Shown: positions 51,101 through 59,160 of the stretch, in pieces
Layout: every line of letters starts with the position of its first letter
Numbering within the stretch: the first letter of the stretch is position 1
NCBI GenBank assembly: GCA_916613615.1
Contig: OU744732.1
Span: 47,917,227 to 47,981,226, forward strand
Direction of reading: 5' to 3'
Length of the DNA stretch: 64,000 nucleotides
Source: Steromphala cineraria
Taxonomy: Eukaryota > Mollusca > Gastropoda > Trochida > Trochidae
Notes under the pieces: model-generated
Told to the model about the DNA's origin: nothing
Databases searched by the model: none
The model's input: only the letters and a program-made list of their open reading frames with translations
Position numbers and translations under genes: made by a program

Positions 51101-54100
51101 AGACGACTCACCTCCCATTTATCTGGACTCACCAGAACCTGAGATTGAGGAGCAGCTAGGAAGAGTTGAGGCCCTACCATCTTACTCACAGGTTAGGGGT
51201 TAAAGGCACCAATCGATCGGCTCTCATCAGCCATTTTGAAATGTTAGCATTGTTGAAAAACAAATGTGCTGTATTATGCTTATTAATTACAAAATTAAGA
51301 ATCAACTACTTGATTGACCGAAGAGGAGCATATTTACAAATATTTCATAATAAAAGTTATCAGTTTAGACAACAATTTGTCGAAGTAATGCATTCGACGG
51401 TCGTAGCTTTGATGATTGGCTTCCCTTCACGATGTTTTTATTTTCATGCAAGGGAGGAATGGTCAATCAGGGGGAATTCGCTAAATGCTTAAGATAGGTT
51501 AATTGGGTAAGAGAGATACTTGATATACAGCACTTTGCAAAGTCTGTTTGAAATTGAATGTACAACTATTGCCTGAATTATTTTCCAGTTTTGAAACTTG
51601 GTACAACACAGTTACATCCCTGTCAACTGTTTCATAAAGTTAAACTGAATATGTTTTATTAAAGAACAAATCTTGAGTAGTTCTTGAAATCCAGTCCTTA
51701 GTTTCCCAATGTTGGTTCATTTAGGGCTGATTGTTACTGCTTTGAAGGTGTGAGTTTGATCAAGTTTTTGTCATTTCCTCCTAAAAGTTTTAGAATTCAT
51801 ATGTTGTCAAAAAAAGTGATAAAATACATTATATAAAATTATTACTTTTGCTCCTTATGTATTGGAATAGCATGAATATCCAAGAATATTTTCTTCTTCA
51901 ATAAGGGCAGCTTAAATTAAGGTGAAATCATCTTTAAATAACTGAATAAGGCTGTTATCAACTTCTTGCATACAAATGAAATATGACTATACGATTGTAG
52001 CTGGACTTGGACTGTTTGAATGCTCTGCCTCAAGATATGCAAGAAGAGATACGATCAGAATATGCACGGCAACAACGGCAATCAGAGAGTGAACAGATCG
52101 ACACCGTCCCAGCTCTTCACCTGGAGCAAGCAGGGTCAGCAAAGGGAGATAACTCTCCACGCAAGTCCTCTGCCAGATCACCAGGACGAGGAAACAAGAA
52201 AAGCCCCGTCTTTAAGGTCCCCCGAGGTCGTCCAGCTGGCAGAAAGAACAAGAAATTGAGTCCGAAGAAATTGAACTTCCGAAGCCAGACACGTCTTAAA
52301 CACACTGGGGTTGTGAAGGTGAGAATGGGTCTTTTTTTTTTTGTGGAAAATTTTGTTTGGTTTACTTTGAATGATAAAATGATTCAGTAGCTATGATAAG
52401 ACGTCTGATTACTAAACACCAGAAGGCAGGTCAAATTGGTTGTGTCATAAATATGGCCATGGGTACCTCTGTCAAAATGGTTGCACAAAAACATCAAAAT
52501 TGTCGCCTGTCATACTCAAGATGTACACAAAAAAAAGATTTAACATGACTTTTGTGAATAGTTGTTTCTGATTGGTTAATTTGAAGTATTTAACAATGAA
52601 CCTCGAAAATTTCACAAACACAACTATTCATCTACTTAATATTTCTGACCTAAACACATTGTGACAGGACCCCTTTACTAGAATTAGTTCAGTTTATATA
52701 TCACGTCATGGATACAATTATGTTTATACTGATGCAAGGAGAAAAAACAAATTGCACTTTATAACAGTGGTACCAAAATGTCATATCTGTAAAAAGTTTA
52801 ACCTTAAGACTTGTGTCCTTTGACATCATATTGACCTTTTCCAGAAGAGCAGGATAAGATGAAGAACGGCATCAACCTCTCAAAAAAGTGAAAGATCTCC
52901 AGTAATGCAACAACAAAAATCACTGATAATGTCAAGCAACTGAAAAACTATATATCTTTTCAAATGTCTTCAACAGAACCTAGAGAGGACCCTGACCGAG
53001 CAAGCCCCCACCCCCGAAGTCGCAGAACCCCCACCCCCAGAGCAGCCTGATCCCACCCCCGAGGAGGAGGTGGGGGTCAATCTGTGTGGGGCGGTCACTA
53101 TACAGGAGGTCAGGCAGCTGCTATCAGAGTGGCTCGAGGCATGTCCTGGTATGTGGACATTTGAACATGATAAGAAAAAACTTAACATGGGGCTCTTTGG
53201 GAGACGTGTTTCAGATAAAGAACATGTAGAAACAACTTGCTTGCAATAGAAGATTGTCAGAAATTTATATTCAAATTATGTATTTCAAGCAGAGATGATT
53301 TGAATTAAACATGTTTAGTTTGATAATAATCTGAAATGTCCGTTACATCATGGTACAGCACTGTACATTCTCTTCAGCTGAAGTGTTTAGGCAAGGCTGT
53401 TTGTCAGCTGATCCAGACTTTGGCAAAATGTCTGTCATCATATTTAAAAAGATTGGGCTGAGGGATTCACCTTGTCAACCTCCTTCCCATCTTCCCACGG
53501 CAAGGTGAAAACGTATCGAGCAACTCCTCGTTTAGACCTTGCCATCACAAGGTAGAAAACTGGTGATCCGGAGCAGCGACACCTATCGTGATCACGAGTT
53601 ACGCCCCTTATCAGCTCTTTCAACAATAGCCAATGAAATTGCCATGTACATTTGGAACAAATTCAAAATACTAACAGACGATCTTTTTGAAAACTATCCG
53701 AGTGAATTTTAATTTTAAACTTCAGTCCGCATGGTTGTTTTAAAGATTTTGATGAGCACCGAGAATGCAGAGAAGACAAACATTAATGTATCACTAATTT
53801 TTCTCCATTGTAAAACGCATACAAACGTATTTTTTCAAATCGGTTCATTTAACATGCTGTCTTCTGATTGGACTTTTCTACTTCCGTGCAGCGGGTTGAA
53901 ATGCTAGCGGCCAATGATGTCAAGGGAGGAAACTCTATCTCCATAGAGTTTATATTGTGAATATTTTATTCCTCGGAACTAGATCGATTTTAATCAGACT
54001 GTATATAGGTAGCGATGAGGTCAGTCATGTATTGATATTTATGGCGATGTGCCCTTGTTTACAGTGCCCCAGGAGGAAGATGTCAGGGTGATGCTGGAGT

Positions 54101-55732
54101 ATCTAGGACAGCTGGTGCTGGATCAGAATCTGGAACAGGTCGACCTCGTCCTCAAGTTCCTCAACAGGTCCGTACACTGGCAGTCTAGTTCAAACCAGCT
54201 GGAGTGTTTGCATCCTATAAGTCCTACGTTACATCTAGCGACTTACCAACTCGATCCATGTCGGGCATGCGCCGAAATTAAGCATTGCAAAAAAAACTGG
54301 CTGATCTCTTAGAATCGTGTGTTGTAAGGATTTACATTGCATTTTGCAAAAACAGGTAACATAAATGTCAATGATTGAGTGTAGGACTTATGGGATATTA
54401 CCATTTCAGCTAGTTTTAACTAGATTGTTCGATTCTGCCAGCTAGTTTAAACTAGATTGTCCAATTCTTAGAGCTGAGCAAGTTATTTTTTCATTGGTTG
54501 TTGCCGTGCATGCTAAATTTTGAACGAGTGGGTAAGTCGCTAGTTGTAACATCGGACTTATAGGACAAATACATTACAGCTAGTTTTAACTAGATTGGTA
54601 CACTGGCAGTTGTAAACTTTTTTTTATATTTTGACACTCATGTAGTCATGGCAGCTCAAATAATATTCTCTGCCTATTATAACACTGCCCTGAGAACAGC
54701 ATTCTAAAGAATCAGGCTGCATGGAACAAGGTGGCAAACTAGGAGAAAATTAGCCTGTTTAGTTACATACAACTAAAGCAAAATTATTTATAGCATCTTT
54801 GGGAAAACACAAGTAAGAAAATGACAATGACTTTTAAATCTATATAGCGCACAGACAATGTGAGAAACAGTACAATTCAATGTTGAGTCGGACCGAATCT
54901 AAAGAACATTATGTATCATTTTGCGGTGATTTGTCACAGTATATAAATCTATCTGTAAATTGTTATTACCATGTCATGGTATCTTACAACTGAGATCCAA
55001 CCTCATGAGAACCACAATTTGGTATTTACCTTGTCAACAAGAATCTGCAATCTACTAAGGATTTCTGAAACTTAATAGAGTCAAGCAGCAGTAACGTAGA
55101 GTACTGATACAGAATAGTGAGGGAAATGCTGCAATGTTTTAATTAGAAAGTTGATGTTATGCTTTGTAGGGGAAATTCTACAGAACAATACCACACATTA
55201 AATTATTTTACAAAATAATGTTAAACTTCCTGGCAATCTAGCTTGTGGTTTGTCAAATCTCTTGGCCCATCAATTAATGATACAGGTATTTTGTGCTGAG
55301 ATTTATCTGAGCTTGATAGATGTTAAAAAGGTCTGAAATGCTTTTGCACAGTTTTGCTGCAGTTCTCATCAGTTAAATATTGAAACTGGTAGATATATAA
55401 ATAAGCCAAGACATCTTAGGTTTTGTCACGTTTGGAGGATTTTATAAAATCATTACTCCCAATATATTCTGACCTGAATAGATGTAGATTGCTGCGCATT
55501 TGGTTTCAATTTAAAATTTACTCGCCATCAATCCAGTATAAGATGTCTCTGATTTTCAAACACACTAGCTTTATCTCCTAAATTAAGTGTGTTTAATTTA
55601 CTCCACAGGAAGATCCGAAAGCTGTCCAATCAACTGTGGCGTGTCTCTTTCAAGAACATCCTCACTAACACACAGGAAGTCATCAGATCCGTCCATGGAA
55701 GTAACCTTGCTGTTGATTGGCTAAAATCTTGA
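21074..55732 (+). CDS. REV1: DNA repair protein REV1 (Y-family polymerase)
   Basis: Nineteen coding exons with GT-AG borders join in phase to 3666 nt (1221 residues; human REV1 has 1251). REV1 is a nuclear deoxycytidyl transferase that inserts dCMP opposite abasic or damaged guanines and scaffolds translesion synthesis with polymerase zeta. Order of domains: an N-terminal basic region and GGYM motif (41-44); BRCT (about 63-150); the SRLHHIS motif (268-274), whose R269 matches the arginine that pairs with incoming dCTP; palm with VDMDCFF (D334) and SCDE (D502, E503) as metal ligands; fingers, thumb and little finger to about 750; UBM1 (LP at 901-902) and UBM2 (LP at 992-993), which bind ubiquitinated PCNA; and a C-terminal domain (about 1125-1221) for REV7 and other Y-family polymerases. 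All catalytic residues are present. No break was found, so the gene should be functional. Confidence 0.97.
21236..21450 (+). repeat. Dispersed 215-bp repeat in intron 1
   Basis: Shares GCCATTTTGAAATGTTAGCA and several later blocks (AGAGGAGCATATTTACAAAT, CGTAGCTTTG) with 51223-51425 in intron 15. It starts soon after the exon 1 donor. Origin unknown. Confidence 0.75.
21518..23507 (+). mobile_element. AGCTCACC element, copy 1 (intron 1)
   Basis: Ends AGCTCACCTTTACG and, inverted, AAGGTGAGCT. A leader GTCCGTCGTCCGTCCG precedes five tandem units of about 115 bp (each with AGAAAGGTAGACGTTTCAG and AAGATGGCCGCCATG). A 1.3-kb non-repetitive part follows and recurs at 31000-31610 and 33935-35346. No transposase. 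Confidence 0.85.
23519..24290 (+). repeat. AGGTCA-rich repeat region (intron 1)
   Basis: Two related blocks starting GCTATGAAGCT and GCTATGAAGTT (23519 and about 23951), with many TCAAGGTCA extended half-sites, as in CAAGGTCAAGGTCAC. It ends in a GC-rich hairpin-like segment (CCCCAAGTTTGGGGG). Similar in style to the array at 1-440. Confidence 0.75.
24711..26605 (+). mobile_element. ATTATACCCCCG element, outer copy
   Basis: Left end ATTATACCCCCGTC with GTCCGTCCATCTGTCCG, then roughly 170-bp internal units (CATATCTCC...AAACTAT..CATGC). The right end is AGCGGGGGTATGTGAGC. Homology breaks at 25303 and resumes at 26321, bracketing a younger related element. Confidence 0.8.
25304..26320 (+). mobile_element. 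ATTATACCCCCG element, inner copy
   Basis: ATTATACCCCCGCTACG to GGCGGGGGTATGTGAGC. Different internal repeats from the outer copy (TATACCACTTGGAA..TTCAAA, TGATGCTGTTG). A 35-bp direct duplication (ACCACTGCAAAGAATACATA) occurs at 26028-26092. Confidence 0.8.
26709..26817 (+). CDS. REV1: REV1 exon 2
   Basis: Residues 41-76. Begins GGYMQAKMQKL, the conserved block before BRCT, and enters BRCT with STIFSGIHVYVNGYT. Acceptor TATTTCAG, donor GTGAGT, phase 1. Confidence 0.95.
27145..27440 (+). mobile_element. tRNA-derived SINE-like element (intron 2)
   Basis: A pol III B-box-like GGTTCCGATCC lies at 27222, inside a 102-nt segment closed by GGTGTCTCCA/TGGAGACACC. It is followed by the SINE core-like TGTGTCCTTGGGCAAGACAC and GGGTACCTG, and a tail near GAGCGCTTTATAGCAGG. 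Confidence 0.65.
28212..29968 (+). mobile_element. AGCTCATC element with 149-bp internal array
   Basis: Ends AGCTCATCAGG and, inverted, CCTGATGAGCT. A GTCCGTCCGTCGTCCGTCG leader is followed by about nine tandem units (28340-29740) of about 149 bp. Every unit has GTGACCCCAAATAGGGTCAC followed by AGGGGTCAC. No transposase. Confidence 0.88.
29992..33914 (+). mobile_element. AGCTCACC element, copy 2 (intron 2)
   Basis: Starts AGCTCACCTTTACAAAG 23 bp after the previous element and ends AAGGTGAGCT. It has seven to eight of the 115-bp units, then the long non-repetitive part with extra AT-rich sequence at 31600-33560 not seen in copy 1. A C-rich tract (33136-33200) lies inside. Confidence 0.78.
33935..35346 (+). 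mobile_element. AGCTCACC element, copy 3 (5'-truncated)
   Basis: Begins inside the last 115-bp unit and runs to AAGGTGAGCT, with over 95% apparent identity to 22100-23507. Both this copy and copy 2 are followed by TCTGTACCCTCGGTACTTTTAT, so a tandem or recombination event probably joined them. Confidence 0.8.
35846..36014 (+). CDS. REV1: REV1 exon 3
   Basis: Residues 77-132, the bulk of BRCT (ELRRLLTLHGG, THIVATNLPDSKV, RPEWITE). It is 9 kb from exon 2 because intron 2 is filled with nested transposons. Confidence 0.96.
36048..36440 (+). mobile_element. AGCTCATC element fragment (intron 3)
   Basis: Starts AGCTCATCAGACGATCAAG with the CTTATGGCATGGTGTCCGGC leader and two diverged internal units (CTCCTTGACTAGTGAGGATT). 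The right terminus is not found. It begins 34 bp after exon 3. Confidence 0.7.
36597..36758 (+). CDS. REV1: REV1 exon 4
   Basis: Residues 133-187. Finishes BRCT with SAGRLLPYTSYQLYT, then a Thr/Ser-rich linker. Acceptor CTACAG, donor GTAAGT. Confidence 0.95.
36784..37045 (-). mobile_element. SINE-like element, reverse (intron 4)
   Basis: On the minus strand: GTCACCCTGGGTAAGTGACT, CCACCCAGCAGTAATTGGGT and a 3' end like GTGCTATACAAATGAAC. This is the same core as the element at 27145, in the opposite orientation. Confidence 0.6.
37395..37888 (+). CDS. REV1: REV1 exon 5
   Basis: Residues 187-352. An acidic linker, then FYSHSRLHHISTW (N-digit with R269) and the first catalytic motif MHVDMDCFFVSVG (D334). 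Donor GTTGGC is weaker than the others. Confidence 0.95.
38995..39287 (+). CDS. REV1: REV1 exon 6
   Basis: Residues 352-449. PIAVTHSRGKG starts the polymerase-specific segment, followed by a charged Gly/Gln-rich insert and EIASCSYEARK of the fingers. Ends in phase 0 before GTGAGA. Confidence 0.95.
40125..40710. mobile_element. piggyBac-like MITE (intron 6)
   Basis: TTAA at both outer ends (40125-40128, 40707-40710) and inverted termini CCCTTACGATG(T/C)GGG. TTAA duplication plus CCC termini fits piggyBac. Inside is a duplicated block of about 190 bp (ATACATATGATACATGGAAA; GGTTCGTGAGATAT; GCCGCAAGGTGGGTACCCTC). No transposase. Confidence 0.8.
40796..40934. repeat. Foldback palindrome (intron 6)
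   Basis: TTATATGAGTGTC...GACATACTATGTTTACGA at the left is inverted at the right, with nearly complementary centres (CCCTAGCAAGAGCGAGGGA). Nearly the full length can pair. Confidence 0.8.
41216..41340 (+). CDS. REV1: REV1 exon 7
   Basis: Residues 450-491: GVKNGMFMGPAKQLCPDL and VPYNF-like IPYNFDKY, core palm/fingers sequence shared by REV1 proteins. Acceptor CTGTAG. Confidence 0.95.
41633..41787 (+). CDS. REV1: REV1 exon 8 (catalytic DE)
   Basis: Residues 491-543, with SYTHDIEAVSCDEM. D502 and E503 are the second and third metal-binding carboxylates, matching human D570 and E571. Confidence 0.96.
41800..42000 (-). mobile_element. SINE-like element, reverse (intron 8)
   Basis: On the minus strand a B-box-like GGTTAGATTCCCGGTC is followed by about 150 bp and an ATCATTATCATTATTAT tail. 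It starts 13 bp after the exon 8 donor. Confidence 0.5.
42261..42440 (+). mobile_element. Element fragment with AGCTTACCTGG end (intron 8)
   Basis: Leader AGCTTACCTGGCCTCGAAGG and GGCATCTGGCATGGCATTGT resemble the AGCTCATC family. Only one internal unit is left, ending 30 bp before exon 9. Confidence 0.55.
42473..42592 (+). CDS. REV1: REV1 exon 9
   Basis: Residues 543-583: SGSILLARLGTRKAKPNGQY, the conserved segment after the catalytic centre, leading to the thumb. Ends DLPG across the splice. Confidence 0.95.
42920..43207. mobile_element. MITE with TATTTCCTCT termini (intron 9)
   Basis: Left TATTTCCTCTGATTAAACGC, right GCGTTTCTTAGAGGAAATAC (inverse). The interior has repeated TCTTATAAGCGCCGGG blocks. 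A commonly seen type of inverted-repeat element; superfamily not assigned. Confidence 0.65.
43273..43493 (+). CDS. REV1: REV1 exon 10
   Basis: Residues 583-656. Thumb helix-hairpin-helix region (GVGYSMTRKL, CGDLQKL, KEFGPKTGQSLY) and the start of the little finger (RKSVSAEINYGIRFT). Confidence 0.96.
43522..43698. mobile_element. 177-bp inverted-repeat element (intron 10)
   Basis: Arms of about 42 bp: GATATTGAGTCTAGCAAGGT at the left and its inverse at the right, starting 28 bp after exon 10. Confidence 0.8.
45287..45704. mobile_element. CAATCTAG MITE, copy 2 (intron 10)
   Basis: Same termini and interior as copy 1. Flanks ATTGCCACA and ATTGTCACA form a 9-bp near-perfect target duplication. 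Confidence 0.85.
45954..46098 (+). CDS. REV1: REV1 exon 11
   Basis: Residues 657-705. Little-finger domain (EAEKFLCDLSEEVSARL, KTITLKVMVRRRDAP, ETAKFMG). Phase 0 start, phase 1 end. Confidence 0.95.
46319..46433. repeat. Foldback palindrome (intron 11)
   Basis: Arms of about 43 bp (TTGACTTCAGTT.. and AATGGTTTATTGACCTCGG, inverted at 46391-46433). A second shorter hairpin (TATGTTGACCTCGCG/CGCGGTCAACATA) sits at 46574-46613. Confidence 0.75.
46752..46882 (+). CDS. REV1: REV1 exon 12
   Basis: Residues 705-748, the end of the polymerase core: GHGICNNLSKS, KVIGKECVALLRMMK and DLRG, continued by IGIQTHRL in the next exon. Confidence 0.95.
47967..48268 (+). CDS. REV1: REV1 exon 13
   Basis: Residues 749-849. 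After IGIQTHRL it becomes a low-complexity Ser/Thr-rich linker with an acidic stretch (DDLEGEGQAEDEDEA), poorly conserved as in other animals. SILSFAVPK resembles a short docking motif, but I cannot assign it. Confidence 0.92.
48905..49034 (+). CDS. REV1: REV1 exon 14
   Basis: Residues 849-892. Pro/Ser-rich linker ending FPSPSQ, the segment that directly precedes UBM1 in vertebrate REV1 as well. Confidence 0.92.
50207..50365. repeat. Near-perfect palindrome (intron 14)
   Basis: Two 53-bp arms with no mismatch (TAAGAATTGACTTCAAAATT...) around an imperfect 53-bp centre that also partly pairs. Confidence 0.93.
50919..51191 (+). CDS. REV1: REV1 exon 15 (UBM1)
   Basis: Residues 893-983. UBM1 is IDPEVLKELPPEIRSQIE with the ubiquitin-contacting Leu-Pro at 901-902. 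An acidic linker and ALPSYSQ follow. Confidence 0.94.
51207..51425 (+). repeat. Dispersed 215-bp repeat (intron 15)
   Basis: Second copy of the repeat at 21236. It begins about 15 bp after the exon 15 donor. Confidence 0.75.
52001..52318 (+). CDS. REV1: REV1 exon 16 (UBM2)
   Basis: Residues 984-1089. UBM2 is LDLDCLNALPQDMQEEI with Leu-Pro at 992-993. A very basic region (PRGRPAGRKNKK, SPKK) follows and is a likely nuclear-localisation or DNA-binding tail. Confidence 0.94.
52977..53148 (+). CDS. REV1: REV1 exon 17
   Basis: Residues 1090-1147. A Pro/Glu-rich linker, then the first helix of the C-terminal domain (NLCGAVTIQEVRQLLSEWL). Confidence 0.94.
54065..54167 (+). CDS. REV1: REV1 exon 18
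   Basis: Residues 1147-1181. C-terminal-domain helices (EEDVRVMLEYLGQLVLDQ, DLVLKFLNR). The donor is GTCCGT, weaker than usual, and a MITE target site begins at the fifth intron base. Confidence 0.94.
54181..54597. mobile_element. CAATCTAG MITE, copy 3 (intron 18)
   Basis: 417 bp flanked by GTACACTGG at 54172-54180 and 54598-54606. Termini CAGTCTAGTTCAAACCAGC and CTAGTTTTAACTAGATTG. Inserted 13 bp from the exon 18 border, with its target duplication starting at the fifth intron base. Confidence 0.88.
55609..55732 (+). CDS. REV1: REV1 exon 19 and stop
   Basis: Residues 1181-1221 and TGA. LWRVSFKNILTNTQEVIRS is the last helix of the C-terminal domain. The tail VHGSNLAVDWLKS is a little different from vertebrates. 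The last codons and the stop lie in a tandem duplication. Confidence 0.95.
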
Positions 55733-55864
55733 TCAATCAAAAAGGCAGTACGTGTCCAAAATAAGCATAAACCCGCAGGGATGGATGTAACCTTGCTGTT
55801 GATTGGCTTAAATCTTGACCAACCTCAAAGACAGTGTCTGAAATAAGCATCGGCCCACAGGCCA
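55695..55864 (+). repeat. 85-bp tandem duplication over the REV1 stop
   Basis: 55695-55779 (ATGGAAGTAACCTTGCTG...) is repeated with changes at 55780-55864 (ATGGATGTAACCTTGCTG...). The first copy contains the last 12 codons and the stop of REV1; the second is in the 3' UTR. Confidence 0.85.
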
Positions 55865-56516
55865 AACACCTACAGATATTTGCAGAGACCCACAATTTTA
55901 AATATCTTTGCGTCCTTACAGTCTCACAGTTTATAAACTTGATACTGTTCCTCAATGTTCCATATCATCTCATCCTGTAATTAGACATATTTCCCAGTCA
56001 AATCTTCATTATCATCTCTCTATGCTGAATACAGTATAAATGACCATGATACCAAGAATATTGTCATTATCAGTATATCAGTATAGATTATTAGTGCCTA
56101 CAATTTCATAGTTGGACTCACAGTTCTTATGTGGTTATGTCATTTTAAAAAAGTAGTTTTTGCATGCCTTTTCCAAACACTGCCGAAAGGAAGAGCTTAT
56201 GTTCTTGCAGAATTGCCATTAAGCCACATCCCTGGTTTCTCGATAAGTTATTTTTGTTATCTACTTATTATTTCAAGATAACACAATAAGATGTTGTGTT
56301 TGAGCTTATGTTCTTGCAAAATTACCATTAACACAAAGTGGTATTTAAAGTAAACATATTTTGACAATCATACAAGTGCTACTGTTGACTACTGTTTATT
56401 TTAGCAAACTGTGATATTTTATCATTTATTATTTATATTGTACACCTTCTGTTATATTCGTTAGTTGTGTAGAAAGTATAGATTTTTCACAAAAAAACAC
56501 TTTGTATTATACAAAC

Positions 56517-56522
56517 AATAAA
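56517..56522 (+). terminator. REV1: REV1 polyadenylation signal
   Basis: AATAAA about 785 bp after the stop, following an AT-rich 3' UTR. A T-rich stretch follows at 56528-56560. Confidence 0.65.
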
Positions 56523-57212
56523 ACACATTTTTTTCTAAATCATTTTATTTTTGTTTTCAGAGAAAATCAACACATCATGAGTTCAGTCATAAGTAACTGT
56601 ACACAGTGTTATGATTAAAATATGAAAAAACAATGGTATTTATTACTAGACATAGATAGATATAGATTGACATATGCATATTTACTTGAGTGATACTATA
56701 ATGGCAAAAATGAAGGACAAAGAATATCAATGGCATGAGTCATGACAAAGGCATGAACTGTTAATATAAGTTTATGAAAGCAGTTACTTGGGACAATTAC
56801 TGCTGTTGATATGTTTATATAACACAATTTAAAGGCAAAGCAATATAAACAGAATTTGACTATAAAACTAAATCAAAATTAAATGGTATTAAAATATTCA
56901 ACGTGAAAAGGTACCCACATTCCTTAACCATTGAGGTTCCATAAACAGGAATCAGTACTAATGAAGATATTCGGAATATTCAAATAGGAGACACTTTGAA
57001 AATTGAGCAGAGATTTTACCAATACCATGGTTATTTTTAAGTGTCTTTTCTTGCAAAACAAGTGAAACCTTCGCCATAAAATGTTTACAATAGTATACTA
57101 TTTGTACTAAAATATAGCAGTTCCTTCTCGTTGAATTACTAATGACTTCCTACTTTGACAAAATTAAACCAATAGGCAATGTTCCTATATAATTCAATTA
57201 ACTTGATTCTCG

Positions 57213-57780
57213 TTTTGGCAAGCATCTTATAAAGAAAATACGTGCTATTCATTTGAATCATGAGTGTCAATCTAAACCAGGTAGATATCCAGTGCCTTTT
57301 CTCACTTTGCATCCTCGAAAATCCAGGGTCAACAATCGGGTAATTCTCAAGGCTCAGTTTGGCAAGCATCTTATAAAGAAAATACGTGCTATTCATTTGA
57401 ATCATGAGTGTCAATCTAAACCAGGTAGATATCCAGTGCCTTTTCTCACTTTGCATCCTCGAAAATCCAGGGTCAACAATCGGGTAATTCTCAAGGCTCA
57501 GTTTGGCAAGCATCTTATAAAGAAAATACGTGCTATTCATTTGAATCATGAGTGTCAATCTAAACCAGGTAGATATCCAGTGCCTTTTCTCACTTTGCAT
57601 CCTCGAAAATCCAGGGTCAACAATCGGGTAATTCTCAAGGCTCAGTTTGGCAAGCATCTTATAAAGAAAATACGTGCTATTCATTTGAATCATGAGTGTC
57701 AATCTAAACCAGGTAGAGATTTAGTGACTTCTCTCACTTTGCATCCTCGAAAATCCAGGGTCAACGAAAATCCAGGGTCA
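57213..57780 (+). repeat. 144-bp tandem array, four copies
   Basis: Units start at about 57213, 57357, 57501 and 57645 (TTTGGCAAGCATCTTATAAA). Full copies look identical and only the first and last few bases of the array differ. Frames remain open on both strands because 144 is a multiple of three. The CGAAAATCCAGGGTCAAC motif in it resembles the hairpin at 61535-61590. Confidence 0.92.
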
Positions 57781-58303
57781 ACCGATTATTCACCTCTAAA
57801 GTGGAGAATTATCAAACGTTGACTTACGTTGGATTATCGAGGATGCTCTCTTAAGACCCAGTTCATGAACTGTTCATAGACAAATCCATCCAGAATCTGA
57901 AGAATGTTAAGATCAACAGATTTTATATTATGACATACAGTTGTTGGTAAATATAAAACCTGTTGATCTAAATTTATTTAGATTGATCCATCCCGATATT
58001 GTATACAGCATTACAATATTAAATACTCTATACCCGTTGAAAAACAAATCTGATCAAAGTACAATTCATTCCTCTCAGTTCAGGATTCAGCAAGCTTTAA
58101 AAGTGAATCCAAAATATCCGTACAAGTACAAATCATGCAAACAAACAATGATATAAATCAATTATCTTGTGAAACAATCCATAAATGCAACTTAAACGAA
58201 ACAAGTAAAGTATGATACATAAAATTGAGGAAACTGCAAGAAATTAAACGTGACAGTAGAATTATGTGAAACAGTATGTGAATGCAACTGAAACGAAATG
58301 AAC

Positions 58304-58475
58304 CAGGCTGATTAATATAGGCCAAGTTCCGAAGAATAAAAAATGAAAATTATCATTCTATCGAGAATCGAACTTTCCTCTCCACTAGGTAATAGTATAC
58401 AGGACTTCATATCTCCGTAAAGTATATATTTTGAATATTTTATTCCTCGGAACTAGGCCGATTTTGATCAGCCTG
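58304..58475. mobile_element. 172-bp CAGTCTGATT-family element
   Basis: CAGGCTGATTAA and, inverted, TTTTGATCAGCCTG. It also shares TTTTATTCCTCGGAACTAGG with 19816-20248. Imperfect flanks CGAAATGAAC and CGAAACAAAC. Confidence 0.7.
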
Positions 58476-59110
58476 CGAAACAAACAATTATTATACAACA
58501 AATTGAAAAAAATTAAAAATAGATGTGACGGTAGAAAGTGAAGTAACAAATGTTGATGAATTAAAATGAAAGAAAACGTCAGGATAATATCTTGGATAGA
58601 TTACTGACTTTTGTTTAGAAAAATGCATTCAAGCATCTATACAACTCTCGTAATACCATATTATGTAAATTGAGAAAGTCGGAACAATTTGACAAAACAC
58701 AGCACAATGCACAAGATGTATGATTCCAAATGTCATATGCATACTCAAATGACAATAAATGTTTATACCTAATAAACAAAATCAAATACCAATCAAATAC
58801 AATTCAAACATTAAATATCCGCGGCAAAAAAATAACCCTTTCGCTTCCAAGGTGCATTCTTGGTCCTATCGCAATCAAATGACCGCCTCGAATAATGACC
58901 AGTATTCAAACCTAATAGACTTTGAGTCTAATTAGCTTCCCTTACATACAACAACGCGATCAAATAAAAGTCAGGTCTTTGTGGGTAATAAAAAAGCACA
59001 CAAAAAAACAAAACATGTTTAACATTTTCACAACATTACAATTATTTTTAACGGTATCAATCTAAGACCCTCATGAAAATTCCTGACAAAACCGACAATC
59101 ACAACAATAT

Positions 59111-59160
59111 TCAATCTACCGATTCCACAGGTTTATATTCTGGAGGCTTCACGCATGGTA
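59111..59160 (-). CDS. Unrecognised gene, last exon
   Basis: 50 bp. Acceptor TTTCTTTCAG, then VPCVKPPEYKPVESVD and TGA. KPPEY echoes KPPEI at the start of the previous exon. Confidence 0.65.

Noticed and set aside
57139..57822. 187- and 189-residue frames on opposite strands
   Set aside because: Both come from a 144-bp satellite; no independent coding sign.
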